Origin: Burkholderiaceae bacterium
Lineage (GTDB): Bacteria > Pseudomonadota > Gammaproteobacteria > Burkholderiales > Burkholderiaceae
Assembly (NCBI GenBank): GCA_023253905.1
Contig: JALREG010000043.1
Location: 1 to 27,767 of the forward strand
Length of the DNA: 27,767 nt
Direction: 5' to 3'
Made by a program: the position numbers and the translations under genes. Positions 10,630 through 17,976 of the stretch are shown here, one piece after another. Position 1 is the stretch's first letter. Each line of letters starts with the position of its first letter. The notes under the pieces are model-generated. The model did no database searches, was not told the DNA's origin, and saw only the letters and a list, made by a program, of their open reading frames with translations.

Positions 10630-12290
10630 GTTCGCCCGAACCGCTCCTGGAGGTGCGCGATCTAAGCGTGAGCTTTGCATCTGCGGCCGGGCGCGAGCAG
10701 GCTGTTCGCGGGCTTGGCTTTTCTATCGCTCAGGGCGAGTCACTCGCGCTGGTGGGAGAGTCTGGCTGCGGTAAGTCCACGGCTGCGCTTGCGCTGATGC
10801 GCCTTCTTCCTGATTCGGCGGCGTGCACGGGGCGGATGTGGTTCGCCGGTCGAAATCTTGCCGAGCTGTCGGCGCCCGAGATGCGGGCGCTTCGCGGTCA
10901 GTCAATCTCGATGATCTTCCAGGAACCGATGAGTTCACTTAATCCAGTGCATCGGGTGGGCGATCAGATTGTCGAAGTGCTGCGTGCGCATGAAGCCCTT
11001 TCACGCGATGCCGCTCGCCTCCGGGCGATCGAGCTGCTCGAGCGGGTTCAAATTGCCGAGCCTGCGCGCCGTTTTGATGACTATCCACATCAGCTTTCCG
11101 GCGGGCAACGGCAACGAGTGATGATCGCCATCGCGATCGCGTGTGGGCCGCAGTTGCTGATCGCCGATGAACCCACCACCGCACTCGATGTTACGGTTCA
11201 GGCGCAGGTTCTGGCTCTGCTCGATCGCCTGCGGCGTGAGCTTCGCATGGCGCTCCTCCTGATCACGCATGACCTGGGGGTCGTCGCTGAATACGCCGAT
11301 CGTGTGCTCGTGATGCTGGATGGCTCGCTGGTTGAGGAGGCGCCCACCCAGCGCCTGTTCGAAGCGCCTGCCCACCGCTACAGTCGCCAGTTGCTCGCGG
11401 CGTCGCTGCACTGCCAGCCCGCACCGGTCGCGCCAAGCGGGCGGTTACAGCCGACGTTGACGAGTAAAGAAACGCCGCTTTTGAAGGCCGACGAACTGGT
11501 GGTGGCTTATCCACGCACGCGTTCAGCGCGCGCCAATGCGGTCGACGGCGTGTCGTTTGCGATCGCCGCAGGTGAGACCCTGGGTCTTATTGGGGAAAGT
11601 GGGTGCGGCAAATCAACCCTGGCGCGGGCACTGCTTCGCCTCATTCCCCTCCATGCTGGAACGATTCACTTTGACGGCAATGAGGTGGGCGGGCTTCGTG
11701 AACAAGCGTTGGGCGCCTTCAGACAGCGTGTTCAGATGGTATTCCAGGACCCCTATGGCTCGCTTAACCCGCGCCAGTCGGTTGGCCGGATACTGGACAC
11801 GGTCCTGCAAGTCCACCGGATCGGCGACGCTAGCGATCGGGCAAGTCGGATTGACCGTCTTATCGAGCGGGTAGGGTTGCCAGCCGATTCGCGCCGCCGT
11901 CATCCCAATGAATTTTCCGGTGGGCAGCGTCAGCGTATTGCGATCGCACGGGCGCTGCTCCTTAAGCCGGCGCTCCTCGTGCTTGACGAGCCAGTCTCCG
12001 CACTCGACGTGTCGATTCAGGCGCAGATCCTGGATCTGCTGCTTGAACTGAAGAGCGATCTGGGGCTCGCCTACTTGTTCATCTCTCACGACCTGGCTGT
12101 GGTGCGGAAGGTATCGGACAGGGTGGTGGTGATGCGCGACGGCCGCTTCGTGGAGGAGGGGTCGAATCCGGCGATTTGGGAGGCGCCGCATCATGCCTAC
12201 ACGCAAAGCCTGATGGCGGCGATGCCGCACGTACGCTGGCGTGTGGCGACCGGCAATCAGAGTGCCGCGGTGACGCCACCATCCACGTAG
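10626..12290 (+). CDS. Dual ABC ATPase (DppD-DppF fusion) of peptide-type importer
   Basis: A 554-residue protein with two complete nucleotide-binding domains in one chain, replacing separate DppD and DppF subunits. Domain 1 has Walker A GESGCGKS at 44-51, signature LSGGQRQR at 157-164 and Walker B LLIADEP at 177-183. Domain 2 has GESGCGKS at 323-330, FSGGQRQR at 430-437 and LLVLDEP near 450-456. A linker at about 260-285 joins them. Both ATP sites look complete, so both halves should hydrolyse ATP. The gene starts in an ATGA overlap with the DppC-type permease. Its last 34 bases overlap the 3' end of the convergent SDR gene. GsiA-like and YejF-like fused ATPases show the same architecture. 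Confidence 0.95.
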   Translation: MSSPEPLLEVRDLSVSFASAAGREQAVRGLGFSIAQGESLALVGESGCGKSTAALALMRLLPDSAACTGRMWFAGRNLAELSAPEMRALRGQSISMIFQEPMSSLNPVHRVGDQIVEVLRAHEALSRDAARLRAIELLERVQIAEPARRFDDYPHQLSGGQRQRVMIAIAIACGPQLLIADEPTTALDVTVQAQVLALLDRLRRELRMALLLITHDLGVVAEYADRVLVMLDGSLVEEAPTQRLFEAPAHRYSRQLLAASLHCQPAPVAPSGRLQPTLTSKETPLLKADELVVAYPRTRSARANAVDGVSFAIAAGETLGLIGESGCGKSTLARALLRLIPLHAGTIHFDGNEVGGLREQALGAFRQRVQMVFQDPYGSLNPRQSVGRILDTVLQVHRIGDASDRASRIDRLIERVGLPADSRRRHPNEFSGGQRQRIAIARALLLKPALLVLDEPVSALDVSIQAQILDLLLELKSDLGLAYLFISHDLAVVRKVSDRVVVMRDGRFVEEGSNPAIWEAPHHAYTQSLMAAMPHVRWRVATGNQSAAVTPPST

Positions 12291-13024
12291 AGCACGTGAC
12301 CGTTTACAAAGCGCGACGCATCGCTTGCGAGGTACACCGCCGCTGGTCCCAGGTCTTGGAGGTCACCCCAACGACGGCTGGGTGTGCGGCCGACTATCCA
12401 GCTGCTGAACTGCGGATCATTCACCAGGCGCTCATTGAGCTCAGTTTTAAAGAAGCCCGGGCCGATACCGTTCACGCGAAGGCCATGCGGACCCCAGTCG
12501 TTGGCCATCGCCTTGGTGAGCATCTTCACTGCCCCCTTGCTTGCAGTGTAGGGCGCGACCGTGGGGCGCGAGACCTCGCTCATGACTGAACAGATATTGA
12601 TGATCGAGCCGCGCTTTCTGGCAATCATGTTCTGAGCAACCGCCTTGCTCACGTAGTAGACGCTGTCGAGGTTGGTGGCCATCAGGCGGCGCCAGTCATC
12701 ATCATTGAACTGGTCTAGCGGGGCGCGAATCTGGATGCCTGCATTGTTCACCAGAATATCGATGGGCGCCTGCGCTTCAAGGCGTGCAACCGCTTCGCGA
12801 ACCGACCCCGAATCGGTGACGTCGAAACATTCCGCAGATACCGATAAGCCGCGGGCATCCAGCTGCGCGCGGGCTACATCTAAGCGCTCGGCGTTACGCG
12901 CATTGAGCACCACATGGGCGCCGGCGGATGCCAGGGCCTCTGCGATCGCGAGCCCGATGCCCATGGAGGAGCCCGTGACCAGTGCACGGCGTCCATTCAG
13001 ACGAAAGCTATCAATCACGCTCAT
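12257..13024 (-). CDS. SDR family oxidoreductase (gluconate 5-dehydrogenase-like)
   Basis: A 255-residue classical short-chain dehydrogenase/reductase, predicted to interconvert an alcohol and a carbonyl with NAD(P)H. The cofactor motif TGSSMGIG is at 17-24, NNAG at 93-96, and N118, S146, Y159 and K163 form the catalytic tetrad (YTASK at 159-163). ARN near residues 42-44 follows the second strand, where cofactor choice is set. The frame extends upstream of 13024, but an AAGGAG box directly before this ATG fixes the start 11 bases after the TRAP large permease stop. It is therefore the last gene of the TRAP operon and probably oxidises the imported hydroxy acid or a derivative. Its 3' end overlaps the convergent ABC ATPase by 34 bases. 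Confidence 0.92.
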   Translation of the reverse strand: MSVIDSFRLNGRRALVTGSSMGIGLAIAEALASAGAHVVLNARNAERLDVARAQLDARGLSVSAECFDVTDSGSVREAVARLEAQAPIDILVNNAGIQIRAPLDQFNDDDWRRLMATNLDSVYYVSKAVAQNMIARKRGSIINICSVMSEVSRPTVAPYTASKGAVKMLTKAMANDWGPHGLRVNGIGPGFFKTELNERLVNDPQFSSWIVGRTPSRRWGDLQDLGPAAVYLASDASRFVNGHVLYVDGGVTAAL

Positions 13025-13035
13025 GATGAACTCCT

Positions 13036-14364
13036 TCAGAACAGCATTCTCACCAGCCAAAGTGACAGGCTGGGAAAGAACAGCAGCAGAACGCACCGTA
13101 TGGCGTCCCAGATCAAAAAGGGTATGACCCCACGGTAGGTTTCAGCCATGGGAACGTCGCGGGCGAGGTTGTTGACCACGTAAACATTGAGCCCGATGGG
13201 GGGCGCGATCAGCCCAATGCCAACGGTCATCAGCACCAGGATGCCGAACCATAGCGCTTTGGCTTCGTATTTCAACCCCCATAGCTCAAGCCCCATGACG
13301 GCCGGGAAGATCACCGGGATAGTGAGGAGCAGCATGGAAAGCTCGTCCATCACGCAGCCGAGCAGGACGTAGAGCAGCATGATCGCCATCACGATCGTGA
13401 GGTCAGGCACGGGCAACTGAGTGACCCATTGCGCGATGAATTTCGGCATTTCGGTGAGCGCAAGGGTTGCGTTCATCATGTCGGCGCCGAGGAAAATCAT
13501 GAAGACCATTCCGGTGGTTTCGGCGGTCGCAACGAGGGATTCCTGAATGCCCGAAAGCGTTAATTCACGCCTGGCGAGCCCGACCACCAGCGTCATGGTG
13601 GCGCCCACCGCAGCGCCCTCGGTGGGCGAGAACAGCCCAGAGTAGATGCCGCCAAACACCACAATAAAGACGAAGGCGATCGGCCAGACCGCTACCAGGG
13701 CGGGCATCTTGTTGCGCCAGGTGAGGCGTTCGCTGGCCGGGGCCATATCGGGCCGTGCGCGCGCATAAAACGCGACCACCACGATATACCCCAGCATGGC
13801 GAGAATGCCGGGCACCATGGCTGCTGCGAACAGTTTGGCAATATTCTGCTCGGTGAGAATCGCGTAAACCACCAGCGGAACCGACGGCGGAATGAGTATG
13901 CCCAGCGTGCCGCCCGTCGCCAGGGTGGCCGTGGCGAGACGCCCACCGTAGCCATGTGCCCGCATTTGGGGATAGGCCACCTGGGTAATGGTGGCTGAGG
14001 TGGCGACCGAGGAGCCGCACACCGCACCGAACGCCCCTGCCGACAGGATAGACGCCATGGCGAGACCGCCGCGAACATGCCCGATCAGTGCCGAGGCGGC
14101 ACGGAACAGATCGCGACTCAAACCACCCTTGGAGGCGAACTGACCCATCAGTAGAAAAAGCGGAATCACGCTCAGGTCGTAGACCGTAAGGCGCGCAACT
14201 GCGCTCCCTTTAAGCAAATTGAGCGTATTGCCCGCGTCGGTCATCACCAGATAACCCACTGCGCCGGGCAGGAACATGGCGACCGCGATCGGAATCCGAA
14301 TCGCCATCAGGAGCAGCATGGCGCCGAACATGATGAGCCCGACCTGCGCAGCCATTGCGTTCAA
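13036..14364 (-). CDS. TRAP transporter large permease (DctM type)
   Basis: A 442-residue inner-membrane protein, the ion-coupled channel subunit of a tripartite ATP-independent periplasmic transporter. It is almost entirely hydrophobic with about 11-13 predicted helices. It carries the DctM landmarks: SVIPLFLLMGQFASKGGLSRDLF, then GGLAMASILSAGAFGAVCGSS near the first re-entrant loop, and TLGILIPPSVPLVVYAILTEQN. Near the end is GLIAPPIGLNVYVVN. The likely start is TTG at 14364, 7 bases after GGGAG and overlapping the DctQ-type stop as TTGA; the ATG at 14355 is the alternative. It is followed after 11 bases by the SDR gene. Sodium coupling is known for the family but is not shown here. Confidence 0.95.
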   Translation of the reverse strand: MNAMAAQVGLIMFGAMLLLMAIRIPIAVAMFLPGAVGYLVMTDAGNTLNLLKGSAVARLTVYDLSVIPLFLLMGQFASKGGLSRDLFRAASALIGHVRGGLAMASILSAGAFGAVCGSSVATSATITQVAYPQMRAHGYGGRLATATLATGGTLGILIPPSVPLVVYAILTEQNIAKLFAAAMVPGILAMLGYIVVVAFYARARPDMAPASERLTWRNKMPALVAVWPIAFVFIVVFGGIYSGLFSPTEGAAVGATMTLVVGLARRELTLSGIQESLVATAETTGMVFMIFLGADMMNATLALTEMPKFIAQWVTQLPVPDLTIVMAIMLLYVLLGCVMDELSMLLLTIPVIFPAVMGLELWGLKYEAKALWFGILVLMTVGIGLIAPPIGLNVYVVNNLARDVPMAETYRGVIPFLIWDAIRCVLLLFFPSLSLWLVRMLF

Positions 14365-14861
14365 CGGAAGGCTCCCGGCTCATTCTTATCATCAGGCGGC
14401 GACGTACCCAACAGCATCTGCCAGCCTTGGATGAGGGCGATCAGGGCGGCCAGCGCAAGACCCGGAGCAAGCGACGCGTAAGCCCACCACATGGGCACTG
14501 AGAGGATCATGGTGGTTTCGCCCGCCTGCTTGACCGCCGCCGCGCCGACCCCTGTTCGCCAGGCAAGGAGGCCGTACATCAGCACCAGTAGCCAGCAACC
14601 GGCGCCGTCCAGCATCTGCCGCGTTCGGCCAGTACAGCGCTGGGTAAAGAAGTCGACCAGGATATTGGCTTGGCGCAGTTGGCACACCGGCAGACAGAGC
14701 GAAATCGCCAGCGCAATGCCAACCTGGGTGATCTCGACATCGCCCGGAATAGGGGTATCCCAGACCGCCCGCATGATCACGCTGGTTGTGGTCATTAAAC
14801 CCACAGCCAGTGCAACGCCGGAACCGGCAAGGCCAAAAAAGTGGGATAGCGAGGTAAGCAC
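14361..14861 (-). CDS. TRAP transporter small permease (DctQ type)
   Basis: A 166-residue inner-membrane protein with four predicted helices, at about 6-29, 47-65, 84-103 and 128-150. The family block is visible: RAVWDTPIPGDVEITQ near 32-47 and CLPVCQLRQANILVDFF near 56-72. It partners with the large permease. The start is GTG at 14861, with only a weak upstream AGG, and its stop overlaps the large permease start. Weak initiation and a hairpin-plus-U-tract upstream suggest it is made at a lower level than the binding protein. Length is usual for the family. Confidence 0.92.
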   Translation of the reverse strand: MLTSLSHFFGLAGSGVALAVGLMTTTSVIMRAVWDTPIPGDVEITQVGIALAISLCLPVCQLRQANILVDFFTQRCTGRTRQMLDGAGCWLLVLMYGLLAWRTGVGAAAVKQAGETTMILSVPMWWAYASLAPGLALAALIALIQGWQMLLGTSPPDDKNEPGAFR

Positions 14862-14879
14862 GATTTATCAGGCCTGGCT

Positions 14880-14912
14880 AAAAAAGAGAACGGGCGCCGA
14901 CGGGGCGCCCGT
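14880..14912 (-). terminator. Intrinsic terminator or attenuator between TRAP binding protein and permeases
   Basis: Reading leftwards, a 9-bp GC-rich stem (ACGGGCGCC pairing with GGCGCCCGT, loop of 5) is followed by TCTCTTTTTT. This is a standard Rho-independent terminator placed 25 bases after the DctP-type stop codon and 18 bases before the DctQ-type start. Partial read-through would give high binding protein and low permease amounts. Confidence 0.8.
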
Positions 14913-14937
14913 GCTGTTCATGCCGGGGATCGGGGTT

Positions 14938-15987
14938 TCAGCGTGCCTTGGAGTGCTTGGCGATCAGGTCGCGTGCGTCCTGGAGCATCTGCTTGCCGGG
15001 CAATCCCTTTTTGTCCATGTCGGCGATCCACTCATCGTAGAGAGGCTGCGCCGCCTTGATCCAGCGATCTGTCTCCGCGGCGCTGATGGCGATGAACGTG
15101 TTGCCCCGCCCCTTGGCGGCTTCACGGCCGGCGGCGGTCGCCTCATCCCAGTAACGGCCGATCGTGCGGGACAGTTCGGCGCCACTGTTGCGGTCGATGA
15201 TCGCCTTCAGGTCGGGGGCAAGTGCCTCGTACTTGGCTTCGTTCATCATGAACACAAAGCCCGCAGTAAAGAGTGCCGGCCGGCTGGCGTCGATCTCGGT
15301 GTGAAACTTGCTGACCTCATGAAGCTTGAAGGGCGGGATGATCTCCCAGGCAGTGAGGAAGCCGTCGATCGTCCCCTTGTTCATGGCGTCGGCCACCCCA
15401 GTGATCGGCATGCCGACCGGCGTGGCGCCGAGGCGGGCAAGCAGCTTCGAGGACTGGCGGCTTGCCGCACGGATCTTCTGGCCTTTGAAGTCCTCCATGC
15501 GGCTAACGGCTTTGCCCGAGGTGCTGATAAAGCCCGGGTCGTGTACCCAGGTTGCGAGCACTTTTGATCCGGGGAACTCCTTGGTGCCATGCTTCAGGAG
15601 GTATTCCCAAGCCGCTGCCGAGGCGACCTCGGCAGAATTGGTCATGAAGGGAAGCTCAAAGGCTTCCATGATCGGGAACCGGCCCGGCGTGTAGCCAGGC
15701 AGGGTCACGGTCAGTTCATCGACACCGTCTTTCAATCGGTCAACAAGCTGGGGCGGTGTGCCGCCGCCGGTCATGGCGGGCAGAATCTGGCAGCGCAGGC
15801 GGTTGTTGGATTCCTGTGCGATTTTCTCGCACCAGGGCGCAACGACCCGCTTGTGCCCCATTCCGACGGTAGGCCACATATGATGAAACTTGAGGAGGGT
15901 TTCCTGCGCGACGACCGTGCCGGCTGACAGCGCAAGAGCAGCGGCGATTGCGAACCGCGCAAAGGGAATTCGGATAGTAGTCATCAT
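14938..15987 (-). CDS. TRAP transporter substrate-binding protein (DctP type)
   Basis: A 349-residue periplasmic receptor that delivers a carboxylate-containing ligand to the TRAP permeases. A signal peptide ends in ALSAGTVVAQ near residue 28. Family blocks are LKFHHMWPTVGMGHKRVVAPWCEKIAQES at the mature start, and GQKIRAASRQSSKLLARLGATPVGMP, which holds the conserved Arg that usually clamps the ligand carboxylate. The MNKGTIDGFLTAWEIIPPFKLHEV segment follows. An AGGAG lies 3 bases before the first ATG and 6 before an immediately following ATG, so the true start may be residue 2. A terminator follows the gene. The ligand is not predictable by eye. Confidence 0.94.
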   Translation of the reverse strand: MMTTIRIPFARFAIAAALALSAGTVVAQETLLKFHHMWPTVGMGHKRVVAPWCEKIAQESNNRLRCQILPAMTGGGTPPQLVDRLKDGVDELTVTLPGYTPGRFPIMEAFELPFMTNSAEVASAAAWEYLLKHGTKEFPGSKVLATWVHDPGFISTSGKAVSRMEDFKGQKIRAASRQSSKLLARLGATPVGMPITGVADAMNKGTIDGFLTAWEIIPPFKLHEVSKFHTEIDASRPALFTAGFVFMMNEAKYEALAPDLKAIIDRNSGAELSRTIGRYWDEATAAGREAAKGRGNTFIAISAAETDRWIKAAQPLYDEWIADMDKKGLPGKQMLQDARDLIAKHSKAR

Positions 15988-16031
15988 CGTCTCCTGTAGG
16001 CGGGGCCAGAACCCCGGTTCAATTAAGGTTC

Positions 16032-17141
16032 TCAGTGCCAGACTTCGTTGGCGGTCTCAATCACCAGCCGCAGCTTGCTACGCTGGTCTTCCACCGCGAT
16101 ATCGTTGCCGTGAACCGTACTCGAAAAACCGCACTGCGGCGATAGTGCCAGCTGCTCAAGCGGCGCGTATCGCGCGGCTTCGTCGATTCGGCGCTTGAGC
16201 GCGTCTTTGCTTTCCATTGCGCCAAACTTGGTGGTAACCAGACCCAGAACAACGATCTTGCCTTTAGGCAGAAAGCGCAGTGGCCGGAAGTCGCCGCTGC
16301 GGTCGTCGTCATACTCGAGAAAGTAGGCGTCGACGTTCATGCGTGAAAGCAGCGCTTCGGCCACCGGTTCGTAGTTGCCGGCTGCGAAATGCGTGCTCTT
16401 GAAATTGCCGCGACACAAGTGGACGCCAATCGTCATGCCCGCGGGCTTGCGCGCCACCACTTTGTTGATGAAGTCGGCGTAGCGGTTGGGAAGTTCATTG
16501 GGATCATCACCGCGGCTACGCGCGGCTTCCCGCATCTTTTCGTCGCAAAGATAGGCGAGATTGGTATCGTCCATTTGCACGTAGTCGCAGCCGGCGGCTG
16601 CGAGCGCATGAAGCTCATCGCCGTAGGCTTTGGCCACGTCGTCATAAAAGGCTGGGTCGAGTTCCGGATAAGCAGCCTTGCTGATTCCGCCCCGGCCGCC
16701 GCGAAAATGGAGCATGGTGGGCGACGGAATGGTGACCTTGGCGCGGGTACCCGCCGGCAGGTTGGCCTTAAGAAAATTGAAGTCGTCGACCTGAATGTTC
16801 CGCGTGTGACGAATACGGTCGACCACCCGAATTCCCGGCGGCGAAAATTGCTTTGAGCCGTCCGGGTTGATCAGTGCCACCGGGATATCGGTGGCGACAC
16901 CGCTCAACTGCTCAAGAAAATCGATGTGGAACCACGTACGGCGAAACTCGCCGTCGGTGATGGCTTTCAGCCCCACGTCGTTTTGAAACGCAATGATCTC
17001 AGCGATGGCACGGTCTTCAACCTTGCGGAGCTCCACCGCACTGATTTCCCCTTTGGCCTTGCGATCGCGAGCCTCAAGGAGGTATTTGGGACGAAGAAAA
17101 CTTCCGACATGGTCGTGTCGGGCGGGCAGGGAATAACTCAC
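16032..17141 (-). CDS. MetE C-terminal-like zinc methyltransferase / alkyl transferase
   Basis: A 369-residue cytoplasmic enzyme resembling only the catalytic (C-terminal) half of cobalamin-independent methionine synthase. The same fold is used by YxjG/YxjH-type proteins and epoxyalkane:coenzyme M transferase. The likely zinc ligands are all present: H241 and C243 (VHLCRGN), E276 (FLEYDDD) and C337 (LSPQCGFSS). The YVQMDDTNLAYL block near 188-199 matches the family substrate pocket. The N-terminus RHDHVGSFLRP is family-typical. It starts at GTG 17141 after a GAGG box. It lies between the Liv ABC genes and the TRAP binding protein, so a role in demethylating or alkyl-transferring a catabolic substrate is more likely than methionine synthesis. 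That role is inference. Confidence 0.85.
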   Translation of the reverse strand: MSYSLPARHDHVGSFLRPKYLLEARDRKAKGEISAVELRKVEDRAIAEIIAFQNDVGLKAITDGEFRRTWFHIDFLEQLSGVATDIPVALINPDGSKQFSPPGIRVVDRIRHTRNIQVDDFNFLKANLPAGTRAKVTIPSPTMLHFRGGRGGISKAAYPELDPAFYDDVAKAYGDELHALAAAGCDYVQMDDTNLAYLCDEKMREAARSRGDDPNELPNRYADFINKVVARKPAGMTIGVHLCRGNFKSTHFAAGNYEPVAEALLSRMNVDAYFLEYDDDRSGDFRPLRFLPKGKIVVLGLVTTKFGAMESKDALKRRIDEAARYAPLEQLALSPQCGFSSTVHGNDIAVEDQRSKLRLVIETANEVWH

Positions 17142-17158
17142 GTTGACCTCGGCAAGCG

Positions 17159-17186
17159 CTTAAAACAAAAGGAAATTGAGTGGCAA
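17159..17186 (-). promoter_or_regulatory. Candidate promoter before the MetE-like gene
   Basis: Reading leftwards, TTGCCA (17186-17181) and TTTAAG (17164-17159) are separated by 16 bases. This gives a 5/6 match to the -35 box and a 4/6 match to the -10 box. The predicted start would leave a leader of only about 11 bases, just enough for the GAGG box. It would separate transcription of the MetE-like and TRAP genes from the Liv operon. Confidence 0.3.
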
Positions 17187-17210
17187 GGGCTGAAACGCTG
17201 TGGATTCTAA

Positions 17211-17224
17211 CCCCAGTCCTGGGG
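17211..17224. other. Short palindrome after livF, next to an 8-G run
   Basis: CCCCAGTCCTGGGG lies just after the livF stop and is followed on the plus strand by a run of eight G (17221-17228). It could be a weak transcription-end hairpin for the Liv operon, but no U tract follows on the minus strand. Confidence 0.25.
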
Positions 17225-17229
17225 GGGGC

Positions 17230-17976
17230 CTAAGAGGGGTGAACTGCCTCGCCCAGGTAAGCTGCCCGAATGGCCGGCTGAGCCATCAGGGTTTGCGGGT
17301 CGCCCTCAGTAGCGATTCGACCGCCTTCCAGCACATACGCGCGGCTCGCGGCCTCGAGCGCACGCACCGCATTTTGCTCGATCAGCAGAATGGATACGCC
17401 CGATCGGTGAATTTCACGGATCGCCTGAAACACCTGTTCGACAACCGATGGCGCAAGCCCAAGCGAGGGCTCGTCGATCAGAAGAAGCTTGGGGTGCGCC
17501 ATGAGGGCACGTCCGAAGGCCACCATTTGCTGCTGACCACCTGACAAGGTGCCGGCCAGCTGCCAACGGCGCTCCTTGAGGATGGGGAAGAGCTGATAAA
17601 CACGGTCCATCGTGTCGGCGCGGCGCGAGCGCGCAAGCGCGCGATAGGCGCCGATGTCCAGATTTTCCTCGACGGTCATTTGCCCAAACAGCAGGCGTCC
17701 CTCCGGCACGATTGACACGTCTCGATTGCACATCTGGGTAGCGGTCATCCGGGTAACGTCTTCGCCGCGTAGCGCAATGCGACCGGATCGAACCGGTAGT
17801 AACCGCATGATGGTGTTAATGAGCGTGGTTTTTCCGGCGCCATTGGGACCCACGACTGACACCAGCTCGCCCTCATCTACATGAAGGCTCAGATCCCAGA
17901 TCGCAGGCGCATCTCCATAAGAAACGTTGATGGATTCAACGCTCAGAAGTCTGGAACTGTTAGCGGCCGGGTTCAT
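17230..17976 (-). CDS. livF: ABC transporter ATP-binding protein, LivF type
   Basis: A 248-residue ATPase of a branched-chain-amino-acid-type importer. Counting from ATG 17976, Walker A GPNGAGKT is at 43-50, signature LSGGQQQ at 144-150 and Walker B LLLIDEP at 164-170. SLGLAPSVVEQVF and ILLIEQNAVRALEAASRAYVLEGG follow, both strongly LivF-like. A longer open frame reaches 18039, but that would place the start well inside the LivM-LivG gene. ATG 17976 gives a 17-base overlap with the upstream stop (17960) and a normal length. It ends the five-component Liv set. The substrate could be an amide, aromatic acid or urea-like compound as well as amino acids. Confidence 0.93.
   Translation of the reverse strand: MNPAANSSRLLSVESINVSYGDAPAIWDLSLHVDEGELVSVVGPNGAGKTTLINTIMRLLPVRSGRIALRGEDVTRMTATQMCNRDVSIVPEGRLLFGQMTVEENLDIGAYRALARSRRADTMDRVYQLFPILKERRWQLAGTLSGGQQQMVAFGRALMAHPKLLLIDEPSLGLAPSVVEQVFQAIREIHRSGVSILLIEQNAVRALEAASRAYVLEGGRIATEGDPQTLMAQPAIRAAYLGEAVHPS

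Noticed and set aside
13025..13096. Extended N-terminus of the SDR
   Set aside because: An AAGGAG box directly precedes ATG 13024, and the extension would overlap the TRAP permease gene with no SDR similarity.
14491..15567. 358-residue plus-strand open frame
   Set aside because: It is antisense to the TRAP genes and crosses their intercistronic terminator. Its composition is typical of a shadow frame in GC-rich DNA.
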